Assembly: GCA_029378245.1 (NCBI GenBank)
Contig: JARKIF010000022.1
Coordinates: 682,001-746,000, forward strand
Reading direction: 5' to 3'
DNA length: 64,000 bases
Source: Roridomyces roridus
Lineage: Eukaryota > Basidiomycota > Agaricomycetes > Agaricales > Mycenaceae
Shown here one piece after another: positions 1-10,690 of this stretch (positions within the stretch are counted from its first letter, which is position 1; the number at the start of each line of letters is the position of its first letter). The position numbers and the translations under genes are program-made. Under the pieces are notes generated by a model. The model was not told the DNA's origin. It ran no database searches and worked only from the letters and a program-made list of their open reading frames with translations.

Positions 1-314
1 TGACATGTGCTTCAACCTATATGTTCATTCAACACAAAATGCAATCCGGGTGTTAACTTCAGACGCACCTCTGCCTTACTCAGCCATTTGCCATAGTCCG
101 GATGCGACGGTGAGCTGACTTGCAACAGTCGCTGCTCTAGTCCAGTGATGTTGTTCTGCAGGAGCGCCAGACGGAGCGTGAGTACATGGTCCGAAGGAGC
201 TGATCCCAGGTTTGTGTATCGCGCGGGCGGTGAATCACGGCGGTCGTGGAACGCGAGAGTGCCGGTGGTCAAGATGGGTAGGATGCACGCGAAGATGGGG
301 TTCAGGATCCGCAT
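1..314 (-). CDS. Sedolisin-type (S53) protease, N-terminal part, cut by window edge
   Basis: The start codon is the ATG at 314-312. The first exon runs to about 69, where GCA GAG is followed by a GTGCGT donor; the rest of the gene lies beyond the left edge. The visible protein has a hydrophobic signal peptide (about residues 1-21) and then the prokumamolisin activation domain. The family-typical stretch HPDYGKWLSKAEV (about residues 71-83) is clear. Sedolisins are secreted acid serine peptidases with a Ser-Glu-Asp triad; the prodomain keeps them inactive until secretion. The catalytic domain is not in the window, so the exact subfamily (tripeptidyl peptidase or endopeptidase) cannot be told. 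Confidence 0.8.
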
Positions 315-892
315 AGCGAGTCTGCCCTTTCGTCAGCGGAATTCCTGAGTTATATGGAAATGGACATGGCGGCTTTCACTCACCGTCGTGGTGCATTTGG
401 AGTCATCAGGTAAGATGGCAAGCCGCTATTCCCATCGCTTCGCCGAATCCCAATGGTGGCACAATGTCGTCAGCGCGGGAGCCGATCAGTGAGAACCAGC
501 GGGCCGCTGTCCCCAAAAATCTCCAGGAAGTAGGGGTACAGGTCAGCGTCGGCGCGAGACTTGCGTGAGACCGAGAAGCGACAGAGGGGAGGCCAAAACA
601 GATGCAAGCAATCACATGGACCAATCGTACAATGTCTCCAGCAGTCAGCGCGGCCAGGGATGTATGAGCAATTGGCGTGATGGAGGTACAAGGCAAGCCG
701 CGTCTAACACATGTCAACAATTGATTGATTGGAACAATACTCTGATTGTTCCCCGGCAGCTGGAGTCTTGATACAGACGTAGAGACTGCCCCACATTTTA
801 TTGACCCACGGGTATCGCACTTTGGGTCACCAAACAAGGAAAGGACTGTGTGCTAATGCAGAACTACAACAACGACAATGAGTGCTACAGTA
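315..892. other. Intergenic stretch, no supported gene
   Basis: This is the region upstream of the protease. Short open frames exist on both strands (for example 406-837 on the minus strand), but they show no recognisable domain or splice structure. It ends at the target duplication of the adjacent MITE. Confidence 0.5.
884..892. repeat. Target-site duplication GCTACAGTA, left copy
   Basis: The nine bases GCTACAGTA are repeated at 2039-2047, immediately outside the inverted repeats of the element at 893-2038. A 9-bp duplication is the length expected for Mutator-like elements. Confidence 0.85.
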
Positions 893-2038
893 TAGACCCG
901 AACCTGGTCTGTCTATGAATTGTCGATAGACAGACCAGTCGATCTCGGAGATCTTTCAAGGCACGCGCCGATTTCCTAATTCGGCGATTTCACGTGATCA
1001 ACCCGCCCCCGCCTTCCAGAGGCTTTCACTGCGTCGTGCGGCAACGAGATGACTGCTTCCAGAGGGAAAATAGTTTATATACACTGTGTTCATTCAAATC
1101 TACGAGTAGAATTACATCTGAATGTGTAGGTAGCACGGTAACGAACAATCCAACAGCAAAAAGGCAATGGACCGGTCCACAAGGCGCTGGCTCCGTTTAA
1201 AACACGACCCTGAGTACAGGGCACGTCCAATACGACGGTTCTCCATCACTCTGCCGCAACAGTACCGTCTCTGCGTCAGAGAAAGCCGCTTCCGCCGTCG
1301 GAGAGAAGCACGCGCATGACCGGCAGCACCAGCGTGGTATGCAGAGTGGATGGGAATTGAGGAGAACTGGATGGGAGGTAATAATGGTGTGCTGGGCGAG
1401 AGCTGGGTCTGATTTTGATGCGCTCATGTCGCGATATGGGCGCGCGTATGTAGGTGGCTCGACGGCGCGCAGTGTGGTGTCAATCTGGGTCGGTAGGGGC
1501 TCGGATTGCAGAAGAAAACGTCCATAGCGGTAAGGAACGAGTGGTTGGGGCGACAAAGAGAGGTGTGGAAGGTGTGGGTGGGTGTGGCAGAGCACAACTT
1601 CTTCGTCAGCGTCAGCGTCGAGTCGATGGAGTCACACTGTCGCGCACCTGAATCCCCCAGTCTCCTTATCTTTCCTTTCATCGCACGCGCGCACTAGTCC
1701 CCATCCCGTCCCGCCAGCGACCACCGTGCGTGGTACAGCATCGACCATTTATCGTGGACCAGTGGCGATCCAGGCGTTCCGTGGACTGGACTGGGTGGTT
1801 TGAGGAGGAATCCAGGTATATTGGAGTGATATGGTGTCGCTTTCGAGGCCTGACGGGGAGTAGCGCGGTCCCACAACGAGTTCCAGCGAAGGGAGAGGGA
1901 GAGCAGGGGAGAGCGGCGGAGCCACGACAGGGATCACGTGAAATCGCCCAAATAGGAAATCGACGCGTCTCGATGAAATTTCACGAGATCGACCAGTCTG
2001 TCTATCGACATATCATAGACAGACTGGTTACGAGTCTA
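893..2038. mobile_element. Mutator-like MITE (1146 bp) with 107-bp terminal inverted repeats
   Basis: The ends 893-999 and 1932-2038 are inverted copies of each other, both starting TAGAC and both ending inwards at CACGTGATC. Each arm itself contains a hairpin built on CTGTCTAT/ATAGACAG. The element is flanked by a perfect 9-bp direct repeat. Long inverted repeats plus a 9-bp duplication are typical of non-autonomous Mutator-like (MULE) elements. No transposase is encoded; the small open frames inside show no conserved domain. It lies just past the 3' end of the Zn2Cys6 gene on the minus strand. The class assignment is inference; the repeats and duplication are read directly. Confidence 0.8.
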
Positions 2039-2222
2039 GCTACAGTATATTGTAAAACAACAATGTCCAGATGCATTAGCGAGCAATTAATACTCTTTCC
2101 AGAGCCGCCGGAATCTCGACTCAAGTTTGTTTCAAGTTTTTGAGGTTTCAACGCCGTCCATGCCCAAATTCATACCGCATGAGACATTTTCCTATGCAGA
2201 ACCCAACCGTTAGGAACGAGGT

Positions 2223-4196
2223 TCAACAGAAAAAGGGGTCCGGGTACGTACGAGCTAGTGGGCTCCTCTGAGCCATATGCTCAACGAGAAGGAGCGTGCG
2301 GCCCCATTCCGCCGAGGCCGCTGGATCGGGGAGCTGCGAAGCATATACATCGGCGGCGCATGCGAGAAGGGGCTGCGGAAAGATGTGTGTATCAGCTGAC
2401 GAGGAATTCCCAAGCAAGGAAGAGAGATAGAAACGCACTCCAAGTACCGGATCGACGTGATTCAAACTCGTAACGACATCAAGGCAATCAACCAGTGCGC
2501 GTGCCGCCGCTAGACATTTCCCGTGCGAATGCGTGACCCGCGGGTCGACGCAAGGATGGAGGTAAGGCGCGTGTAGCCGTACGAGGGCTGCTTGCACCAG
2601 TGCGTGCGCCGTCATTGCCATTTCGCGCTCAAGGGGATCGTTGATGGCCTGCGGGTGCCCGAGGGTTCCCGCGAGGGTCCGCAGATCATGGTCAAATTGC
2701 CAGAATTCTCCCTCATTCTGCGGATTCTGATGATCTCGAGCGATGAAGGAGATGGTTCGTTCGTGCAGGACGGAGGCTTCGATCAGTCGGGCGCGGGTAA
2801 AGTGGCCGTCGGCTGGATCGTTGCCTCCCATTGGCGCATCCTAGACGTGAATCCAATCAGCCCGACTTCAAATATGATCTAAGATCAGATATCGCTCACC
2901 CCTTGCCTCGGCGTGGTAATCACCAAATCAGAGGCAATACATGACGGCGCGCCGCACACAGCAACCCAGTAGTTGTTCAACAGAACAACACTCCAAAACG
3001 CAGCGACCATCTCCATACCGCGCGTAGCGTCGGGAGGAAGCGGTACCACCGCCTCGTCAAAGGCGAATGATGGGAATGACTTTGGCGCTAAGGGCGACCC
3101 GAGGCGGTGCAAACCCGCTGTGAGGGCGAGGGACGTCGCTGCAGCACAGTAGTACCTGCCCTCGGCTGGACGAGAGACGTCGAGGTAGTACAAGGAAAGA
3201 AGGATGCACGCCTGAATGAGCTGCAGAGTGCGATGCGGATGTTGGGTGCTTGTCGGTGCGTCCTTCATGATTTCGCCGGGGATGTGGTGGGATGCAAGAA
3301 AGAGTAGATCATCTTCCCAGGACGAACTGCCTTCTGTTGGAGAGATTCGATGAGCCCAAAGTTGCAAGACGTACATCAGCCCTTCAGATAAATGGGATGA
3401 CCGGAGGGAAGGGGAGGGAAGGGACACGAAGCGACGGAAGTCTGAAGGATCGAAGAAAAAGAGCGGATGATGAGCGAATCGAGAGAGAAGGGCATCTATG
3501 CTGTGGGCAAAATTAGAGTTGATTCAAATTGGATGCGTCTGATACATACAACGGCGGAGTGGGCGCAGGATTCAAGGACCGAGACAAGGAGTCGGGCGTG
3601 TAGTGCTGCTGTCATACGTGCTCAGCATCTCTAACCACCATGTCAAATCCCGACTTACCTCGATCGAGCTCGGAGGGCTTGACAAAGGCGAGCAATCAGG
3701 AGTATACTGATGAGGCTGTTAGCTTGCTCTCGCGCTTGACAGCATAAACTCACCCCAATTGAACTCGGCAACATGGAGAGAGGGGATAGTTCCTCTGGGG
3801 AGTATAACTGTCGTAGAGGCGGCGACAGATATGGATCCGCCAGGAATATTAAGCCCTCGTCGACCTCGAAGTCGCGGGAGTCCTCGCGGTGAGTGGAAGC
3901 TTCCTCTGGTGGTGGTGCATGCGTGTACTTGCATGGTTTCCCGTGTCTCGGTGGCCGAAGTCGACATTGTTGGCACACAGGCCTCTTCGCATCGCAGCGC
4001 TACACGGGAAATCCGTGATGAGGGGAAAATCATGCATAGAGTCAATAAACGTACAATTTTGCGACGTCTTCAGGCGGATTAGGCGTGAGTTCGAGTCTAG
4101 CCCGAATCGAATGTTGAATACACACCTGCAGTTCAAGCACGCTCTCTGCATGTTGGAAACGGTTCTCGATTTTGCACTCGAGTCAGAGTCGGTCAT
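2223..4196 (-). CDS. Zn2Cys6 fungal transcription factor with fungal-specific TF domain
   Basis: The start is the ATG at 4196-4194. The N-terminus carries a Gal4-type zinc cluster assembled from three exons: exon 1 (4196-4126) ends after ACLNC, a 13-base micro-exon (4067-4055) supplies the basic residues, and exon 3 starts at 3999 with RCDAKRPVCQQC. The joined spacing is C-x2-C-x6-C followed by C-x2-C and a last Cys in HGKPCKYTH, as the family requires. Introns are 58 and 55 bases. Downstream exons (about 3427-2885 and 2831-2223) encode the helical fungal-specific TF domain with LLSLYYLD, GLHRLGSP and ATRGMEMVAAFWSVVLLNNYW. The protein is expected to be a nuclear DNA-binding regulator; its target pathway cannot be read. 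The last exon is uncertain: a GTACGT donor lies near the stop used here. Confidence 0.8.
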
Positions 4197-5282
4197 GATG
4201 GATTGTGTCGAGCCCCCGACCGAGTTATATACGCCTTATCCGCCGCGGGACGCCGAGCAGAGAGGATCTGAGGGCACATCGGTGAAGTTTGCTTTCCAGG
4301 CAGCAGAGTTTCAGGAGCGGAGCGGGTGACATTGGCAACGGACAAAGGCAAGCCGGTTGTTTGGTGCGGGTCCAGTTTACGGCATTGATGGGTGGCTGTC
4401 ACACCGCCCTTCTGTCTCGTACCACCACCTTGCCACCACCATAACGACTCTTGCCTCGAGATTCCGCTAAATACCTGGCTCGCGCTTGACACTCGTGCTC
4501 ATTCATGCTTGAGAGCTGGCCATTTCCCTTCGAATCTACTCGATCTCCCCCAAATCACCAATTGTCGGAACTCGGCCCTGAAGTCGGTGCCCCGTCGTCA
4601 CCGATCCGGATGCATTGCCCCCGCCTACGGAGCGTCCTCCTCCGGTTCTCTTATCATCCTTGATTGTCAAGTCGCCTTTTTCTGTCCCTCATATCCCTGG
4701 CTTGGAGAAGCCCGCCACTCATCGACGAACACAACACTCTCCGTGGACGTTTCGCTGAATAACACCAATCCCAACAGTGAACACGTCGCATCTTCAAATC
4801 CGTGCCCGCCTCACTTGAACTTGGTATTTACTCGGTGCAGCTGCGGGAATAAGCCCAATATTCCCCAAAATGAATAGTCCACCGTCTCACCCTGTCAACT
4901 TCGGTCATGGGAATCGGATCCTCGATATCGCCGCGCATCAAGTATGTTTTTAACATACAGCTTCGTATTCCCTTTTTGGTCCGCATCCACCCCAAGATGA
5001 CTTGCACTTGGGACCTGGGTTGAATCCTGTGCTCGTCGTAGCCGAAACCTACTTTTTAGTTCCAACGCATTCGGTGGTGTGTACTTGCGATCGTAGGCTT
5101 TGACATTTCCTACGCGGTCAGAGATTTGCGCAAATCAAAACCATCGACTCTGGGGTTTAGAGTCGCACGCAGTCGTGGCCTTTTTTCTTGGTGATTTATT
5201 CAAATTAGATCGCGTTCAATTTTAACCTCCAGGCTGAGGTGCATAAAAACGCCTCAACTCCACCTTTCAACTGCATCCCAAG
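4197..5282. promoter_or_regulatory. Divergent intergenic region between the TF and the ribonuclease
   Basis: About 1.1 kb separates the start of the minus-strand regulator (4196) from the start of the plus-strand ribonuclease (5283). An A-rich TATA-like CATAAAA lies near 5243, about 40 bases before the ribonuclease start. A pyrimidine-rich open frame at 4392-4877 has no recognisable domain and is not called. Confidence 0.4.
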
Positions 5283-5783
5283 ATGTCCACCCGCCTCCTC
5301 CTCTTCGTCTCCCTCACCGCGCTTGCCCTCGCCAACCCCACTCACCGGTCCCTCCCCTCGGGCAACGTCGAATGCGGGTCCAACACGTACACCGTCTCTG
5401 AAGTGTCAGCCGCCGTCTCCGCCGGTGTCGCGCACATCAACGACCCACTTGGTTCGGACAGCTACCCGCACGCGTACTACGACGAGGCGTCGGAGGATAT
5501 CAAGTTGTATTGTTCCGGGAGCTCGTGGTATGAGTATCCCATCATGGCTGGGGGCAAGGCCTATACTGGGGGTGATCCGGAGACGGATCGGGTTGTGTTC
5601 AATACGCAGGGCACGTATTGCGCGTGAGTATACTTGCTATCATTCTAGTGAGGACAAAATTTGACGGGAAGTAGGGTTGTCACCCATACGGGCGCGGCTT
5701 CTTACGATGGGTTTGTGTCGTGCCAGGTGAGAGTCTTTAGTGGTCGAAGATGTCAAGGAAATTGATCCTTCCAGGGCGATTGA
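5283..5783 (+). CDS. Guanyl-specific ribonuclease (RNase N1/T1 family), secreted
   Basis: Exons are 5283-5623, 5675-5726 and 5775-5783, giving 133 residues. A signal peptide of about 17 residues ends at ALAN. The mature part follows the RNase T1 plan: YPHAYYD carries the catalytic Tyr/His pair, YEYPI the catalytic Glu, DRVVF the Arg, and exon 2 supplies VVTHTG with the second catalytic His. All five active-site positions are present, so the enzyme should cleave single-stranded RNA after G through a cyclic phosphate. Cysteines suited to disulfides include one in the final SCQ segment. Intron 1 is 51 bases. The last intron (48 bases) leaves a 9-base terminal exon coding only Gly-Asp-stop; this end is the least certain part. 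It acts outside the cell. Confidence 0.85.
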
Positions 5784-5924
5784 ATACGACAGCTGGCTGT
5801 AGAAGTTGACTGCACATGTATGCAAATAACAATCTTTATTTCGTTGAACAGGTGGTTGAACCGTGAGAACTCTGGCTAATCACGCGGGCGGAGGCATCAG
5901 GAAAACACTAGCCGAGCCATAGCT

Positions 5925-5980
5925 GCCATAGTGCACATAGCACTATGCAGTACTATGGGCACTATGGATCAACTATAGAT
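5925..5980. repeat. CATAGTGC-rich repeat cluster, copy 1
   Basis: This cluster of short direct and inverted copies of CATAGTGC/GCACTATG contains CTATGGGCACTATGG, which recurs in the same orientation in the cluster at 6505-6590. Together they may mark the ends or debris of a small transposable element, but no clean terminal repeats or target duplication could be found. Confidence 0.5.
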
Positions 5981-6055
5981 TGCTTTCGCCTAAATTACAT
6001 CTCTGCCACTTGACGTACCTGTCCGTTTTCAAGGAGTCCTTTTGACACAGGCCGA

Positions 6056-6088
6056 CCTCTCCCCTCTCCCCTCTCCCCTCTCCCCTCC
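6056..6088. repeat. CTCCCCT microsatellite
   Basis: About four tandem copies of a 7-base pyrimidine unit. Confidence 0.8.
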
Positions 6089-6504
6089 CGCCTCCCCTTC
6101 CCACTCGTTCCGCGCCATGATACTCTTCAAGCTCCCTCAAGCTTGACCCCTAGTCGTACGCTGCCTCCTGGGGCAAATTCCCCGCTGCGGGTACGTCGTT
6201 CAAATCCACCGTTTGGGAGTATCTACTGACCTTGTGGCCAGCCAGGGCTCGTCGTTCAGCGCGTTCACGACCGCGTTGACGTTGGCGTGTCATTCAAGAC
6301 GGCGGTGCGGCGACTGTGTCCGTTGTTTAGTACCTTACCGTAGACTCGGCCTTCTTAGTGTGTATTAGATAGTACAATTGCCAAGGAATTGCCGATTTTT
6401 TTGGTTCCTCCTCCCGTCAGATTGTTGTCGATTGTGTCGTGCAGGAATGCAGAGGATGAGGATAATTTTGGAACTGACGGAAATAAATGTCGGCAAACAG
6501 CCAC

Positions 6505-6590
6505 TGCATAGTGCTGCATAGTGCTGCATAGTGGGGATGTAGCTATGGGCACTATGGTGCTATGCAGCACTACACAGCGCTATACAGTGA
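6505..6590. repeat. CATAGTGC-rich repeat cluster, copy 2
   Basis: Three tandem GCATAGTGCT-type units are followed by the shared CTATGGGCACTATGG and inverted GCTATGCAGCACTA. It lies 0.5 kb from the related cluster at 5925-5980. Confidence 0.5.
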
Positions 6591-8069
6591 CCCCCAGTTT
6601 TCCTGATGGGGTCAATCATAAAAGTGTTAAGTACTTAGCATTTGAACTCTTCCGGCAATGCCTGCAGAGAAAAAGCCTGTCCTTACATTTCATTCTGGTG
6701 GACCAACTAAATAGCTCCACGAGTCCAGCGTTTGTTGGCAGTGGGTAACAAGTGGTGCTTTTATGTACAACCGGGTGTACCCGGTGTAGCCGAAGCCGCA
6801 CGTGAACTTGCAAGCCGTTGACAGCTTTGTCTCTGTTTGACTCCGATCAATTTTCCCTTCCCTTGACTCGGTCACTCGGACAACTTGGACCGAGCAGCCT
6901 CGATTCTCGATCCTCCACGACCTCCTCAATCCCCCTAGAAGAACTTCAGGACCAAGTCCAAGAGCGAAGGAGGCACCCAGAGACCAAAAGCAAGGCAGTC
7001 CGTCAGCTCGACAGTGCTCGAGGCTCTCGAGTGCGATGTCTGCATAGTCTAGCCATCGGAAGTGGGATGCGAGGGGAGGGTCTTCCTATCAAGGTGCGTC
7101 CCAGTCATTCTACACACGCATTCGCTGACCCAATCGACGCACCCACAACTATCTCTTGGTATCATCCTCCTCTCTCGATCCTTCCTCGCTGTCTTGCCGC
7201 CGATTACAGACACTCGCCCGAAGAAGACGATCATTCACTCCCCCTACCTGCTCAGGGATCACCGATTTATCTGATTTCACTGGGCTTCTCGCACCCGAGT
7301 TAGATTAGGTTAGATCCTCCACGCTCTTGAGCTAGTTGCTGTCGACATACACGACCTCTTCTAAAACATCTTCTCCGCTCCCGTTTTCCACAATACGACA
7401 CACCGGGAGATTTGTGACGATCGCGCAGCCCCCAATTGTTTTCCGAGATTGAAGCCAGCCGTCATTCGCATTTTAGACGGACGCTATATCAAGCCACATT
7501 CTACTCCCGATAACACTCTGTCCGTGGCGCCTGACCAGCTACCCCTGCATAAAATAAGCACTTCGGCGGCAATTGCCTGCGGCTCCAATGAGCGTTCCCG
7601 GAAAGATTTTCTCTCATCGTCGTAGAATACTGGTTCCAAACAACAGGGGCCATTGCTTCGGGCGTGTCTCTTCTCCGATCATACTCTGTGTCTTGTGCGG
7701 CTGCCAGAAAGTATTGACTTCGAGAATGTTGGGATGCACTTCTCACAACACCGGATCTTCTCCTCTCATTGGATGCAGTAACGAGTCTCGAACACGCCTG
7801 CGGACGGATCTAACCATACTGGGAGCACACACATAAGTAGATTCTTATCCTGTTGAACTAATTTTATTTCGTTGCGGATAATCGGCTGCACTCACTCTAC
7901 AAACTATGGCCTTGAGTTCCCCGCGACGACCTGGAATTCTGGCCGACCCAAAGCCACGGCATCTACAAGGTGCTCACCGCTCGGTGACCGTGCGAAATCC
8001 AGAGGACCCAGACCCGTGGAGATCCGTGGGTCCGCCGGAGATCATGGGACCGCCGTGTGGCGCCGTTGT

Positions 8070-8077
8070 TATATAAA
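8070..8077 (+). promoter_or_regulatory. TATA box of the cysteine-rich secreted protein gene
   Basis: TATATAAA lies about 160 bases upstream of the start at 8238 and is followed by a pyrimidine-rich leader, as in many highly expressed fungal genes. Confidence 0.5.
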
Positions 8078-8237
8078 CGGAACATGCTTCCCGTGTTGAA
8101 TCACCGCTTTCTTTCGTCAACCCCCACACTCCCTCCGCTCCCACCCTCCCTCTCCTCTCCTTCCAGCAACTGCGTTGTCCTTCCGCTGCCCAGTGCAGAC
8201 TATCACACTCTCCTTCTAGTACTGGTACTCTACGAGC

Positions 8238-9484
8238 ATGAAGTTCTCCGCTGCCTTTGTCTCTCTTTCAATCCGTGCGTCCAATACGTCCCGCTTCGTG
8301 GCCACTGCTTACCCCGTCCTCTCTTGACGACAACAGTATTCATCGGCGTCGTCCAGGCGCACGACCTCCCCTCACGCTACGCCCGCCAGCGTCGCGGGAC
8401 TCAATTCGTCACGGGCCCATGCAAGCAGGATTCAGACTGCCAACAAGGCTGCTGTGCATTCACGACGGGCAAATGCGCCGGGCCGGGAATCGCGCAGCAA
8501 AATGCTGACGGCGGGTGTGGGTTTGGGAGCCCCAAGCCGAATTGCAATGTAGCGGCCGCCTTGGGTCTCAATCTGTGCGTCAAGGGTGCGACGACACCCG
8601 ATACGACGAGTGCGGCGGTGCAGAGTGCGGCGGAGTTTGTGGCGAAGCTTGATGGACTTTCGTTCAAGCCGTCGACGAAAGGGGCGACATCTGGGAACAA
8701 CGCCGCTGCTCCCCCTCCTGCCACGTCAAAATCTACCACGACGACCACGACAACAACCTCCAGTTCCACCAGTCAATCGAGCAAACTCTTCGTCACAGCC
8801 TCGTGTACTGCCGACTCGCAGTGCCAGCAGGGCTGCTGTGCCTTTACGACAGGCAAATGCGCCGGGCCTGGGATCGCACAGCAGAATGCTGACGGCGGGT
8901 GTGGATTCGGAAACGCCCAGCCCAACTGTGACGTAGCGGATGCCCTCAATTTGAACCTCTGCGTCAAGGGTGCTGCGAAGCCCAACCCGACGAGCGCAGA
9001 GGTCCAAGCAGCCGCGAAGTTTGTCGCCCAGTTGGATAACATTGCTTTTACACCCGCTTCTGGAGGCTCAACCAGCAATAATGGCGGCGCCGTTCCCGCT
9101 CCGGCCAAAGCTAAAACGACCACGACCGTCAAGGCCAAGACGACCACGACTACTGCAGCATCGTCCTCCAAAGCTACCAGCGCCGCCAGCCAATCCAGCA
9201 AACTCTTCGTCACTGCTTCATGTACCGCCGACTCGCAGTGCCAACAAGGTTGCTGCGCCTTCACGACTGGCAAATGCGCTGGGCCTGGGATCGCACAGCA
9301 GAATGCGGACGGCGGGTGCGGGTTCGGGAATGCTCAACCGAATTGCGACGTGGCTTCTGCACTTGGACTTGGGCTGTGTGTCAAGGGCGCGGCCAAGCCC
9401 GTTACGACGAGTGCAGAGGTGCAGGCTGCGGCGGAGTTTGTGGCCAATTTGGATGGGATTGCGTTCAAGCCGTCGCGCCGATGA
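8238..9484 (+). CDS. Secreted protein with three cysteine-rich modules
   Basis: Exon 1 is 8238-8274, the intron 8275-8336, exon 2 8337-9484, giving 394 residues. Splicing creates a signal peptide (MKFSAAFVSLSILF...), followed by a basic ARQRRG stretch that could be a Kex2-type processing site. Three repeats of about 85 residues follow. Each has eight cysteines in the same order, with CQQGCCAFTTGKCAGPGIAQ in the core, and a closing helix-like segment ending FVANLDGIAF. Modules are joined by Ser/Thr-rich linkers with runs of threonine that could be O-glycosylated. From memory, single modules resemble short fungal secreted proteins annotated as biotrophy-associated secreted protein 2; the biochemical role is unknown. 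The product should act outside the cell or in the wall. Its 3' end lies 100 bases from the convergent ACC deaminase gene. Confidence 0.8.
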
Positions 9485-9584
9485 TTTTCTTTATTCGAGA
9501 TGAGGTTTCGAGTTGGCTGGCTAACTCGAAACCAGATGTTGTATACATTTTGTAGCGATAGAATTTCAACGAATGAAACGATCA

Positions 9585-10690
9585 CTAAAGACCGACTGCT
9601 GCCTCCATGCCAGAGTACACGTTGAGCGCCAATTGCCCGCCGAGATGTGCATACAACACATTCCCACCTTGAATCTCCCCCACTCGAATCATATCGACCA
9701 TCCCTGCGAGGCTCTTTCCCTCATAAACCGGGTCGGTGATGAACGCGTCCATCGCCGCACCATACTTGATCGCCTCCACGGTCCGTTTGTCCGGAATCCC
9801 ATAACACCCCGCATGATATCTCTCATCCAAAACCAAATCCTCCTCCGCAATATCCTCCTCCTTCAACCCAATCTTGACCGCCGTAAACCGCGCAATCCTC
9901 AACACCTGCGCACGCGTCTCGGCCGGTTTCGCCGACGCGTCGATCCCAATGACGCGCCTCGCCTTGCCACCCAACGTCTTTTCCAGCAGCTTGAAACCGG
10001 CAATCATCCCCGCGTGCGTCGAGCCCGTCACGGAGCATACGACCACCGTATCGAAGAACACACCCATCTCAGCCTCCTGCTGTGCCACTTCGACCGCCCA
10101 GCGTGCGAATCCGAGACCGCCGAGTGGGTGGTCGCTCGCACCGGCGGGGATGTAGTAAGGCGTCCCGCCCTCACTACGAACCTGAGCGGTGAGAGTTGCT
10201 GCGGTGGATTTGTGCTCGATGCCAAAGGTGGAGGGGTCCAGCTGAGGATCGGCGCCCATGAGCCGAGAGAGCTGGAGGTTGCCTACTTTGTCGTAGACGG
10301 AATCGTCCCAGTCGACCCAGTGCTCCTGGACAAGCTTGGCCTGAGTCGGAGCGTAAATGAGGGGAGGAGTCCTGAGAGTCCAACACGCACCTTCAACCCG
10401 TACTTTGCAGCAACAGCAGCGACCTGCCGCGTATGGTTGCTCTGCACGCCCCCAATCGAGACAAGCGTATCGCACTTTTGAGCGAGGGCATCCGCCAATA
10501 GGTATTCGAGTTTACGCGTCTTGTTCCCGCCAAAAGCAAGTCCAGAGTTGCAGTCCTCGCGTTTAGCCCAGATCTTGACCTTGCCACCCAGATCGGCGCT
10601 CATCCGATCGAGGGCATGGATAGGGGAGGGTCCGAAGAGCAGGTTCTCTCGAGGGATGTCGCAGAATGGGGCTGGGAGGACGAAGGGCAT
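9585..10690 (-). CDS. 1-aminocyclopropane-1-carboxylate (ACC) deaminase
   Basis: Exon 1 is 10690-10391, the intron 50 bases (10390-10341), exon 2 10340-9585, giving 351 residues, close to the usual 338-341. The enzyme opens ACC to 2-oxobutyrate and ammonia using pyridoxal phosphate. Family signatures: [20 protein letters not shown] with the PLP-binding Lys, [15 protein letters not shown], the [15 protein letters not shown] segment, [13 protein letters not shown], and the C-terminal [13 protein letters not shown] and VLYAHLGG motifs. These distinguish it from plain D-cysteine desulfhydrase fairly well, although that relative shares the fold. The protein is cytosolic. Consuming the ethylene precursor can feed nitrogen to the fungus or lower ethylene in a plant partner; which applies here is inference. 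Confidence 0.88.

Larger units (their letters stand above)
5784..8069. other. Gene-poor 2.3-kb stretch with short repeats
   Basis: I see no gene with a recognisable domain. It holds two clusters of CATAGTGC-type repeats (about 5925-5980 and 6505-6590) and a CTCCCCT-type microsatellite (about 6056-6088). A 161-codon open frame at 6818-7303 (plus) has no recognisable motif and is left uncalled. Confidence 0.5.

Noticed and set aside
4392..4877. Plus-strand open frame of 161 codons
   Set aside because: Low-complexity, proline/serine-rich translation without domain; lies in the promoter region between divergent genes.
6818..7303. Plus-strand open frame of 161 codons
   Set aside because: No recognisable motif, no splice structure, and overlapping frames on both strands are equally open.
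8401..9273. Long minus-strand frames opposite the cysteine-rich gene
   Set aside because: Shadow frames of a repetitive, GC-biased coding sequence; they repeat exactly where the plus-strand modules repeat.
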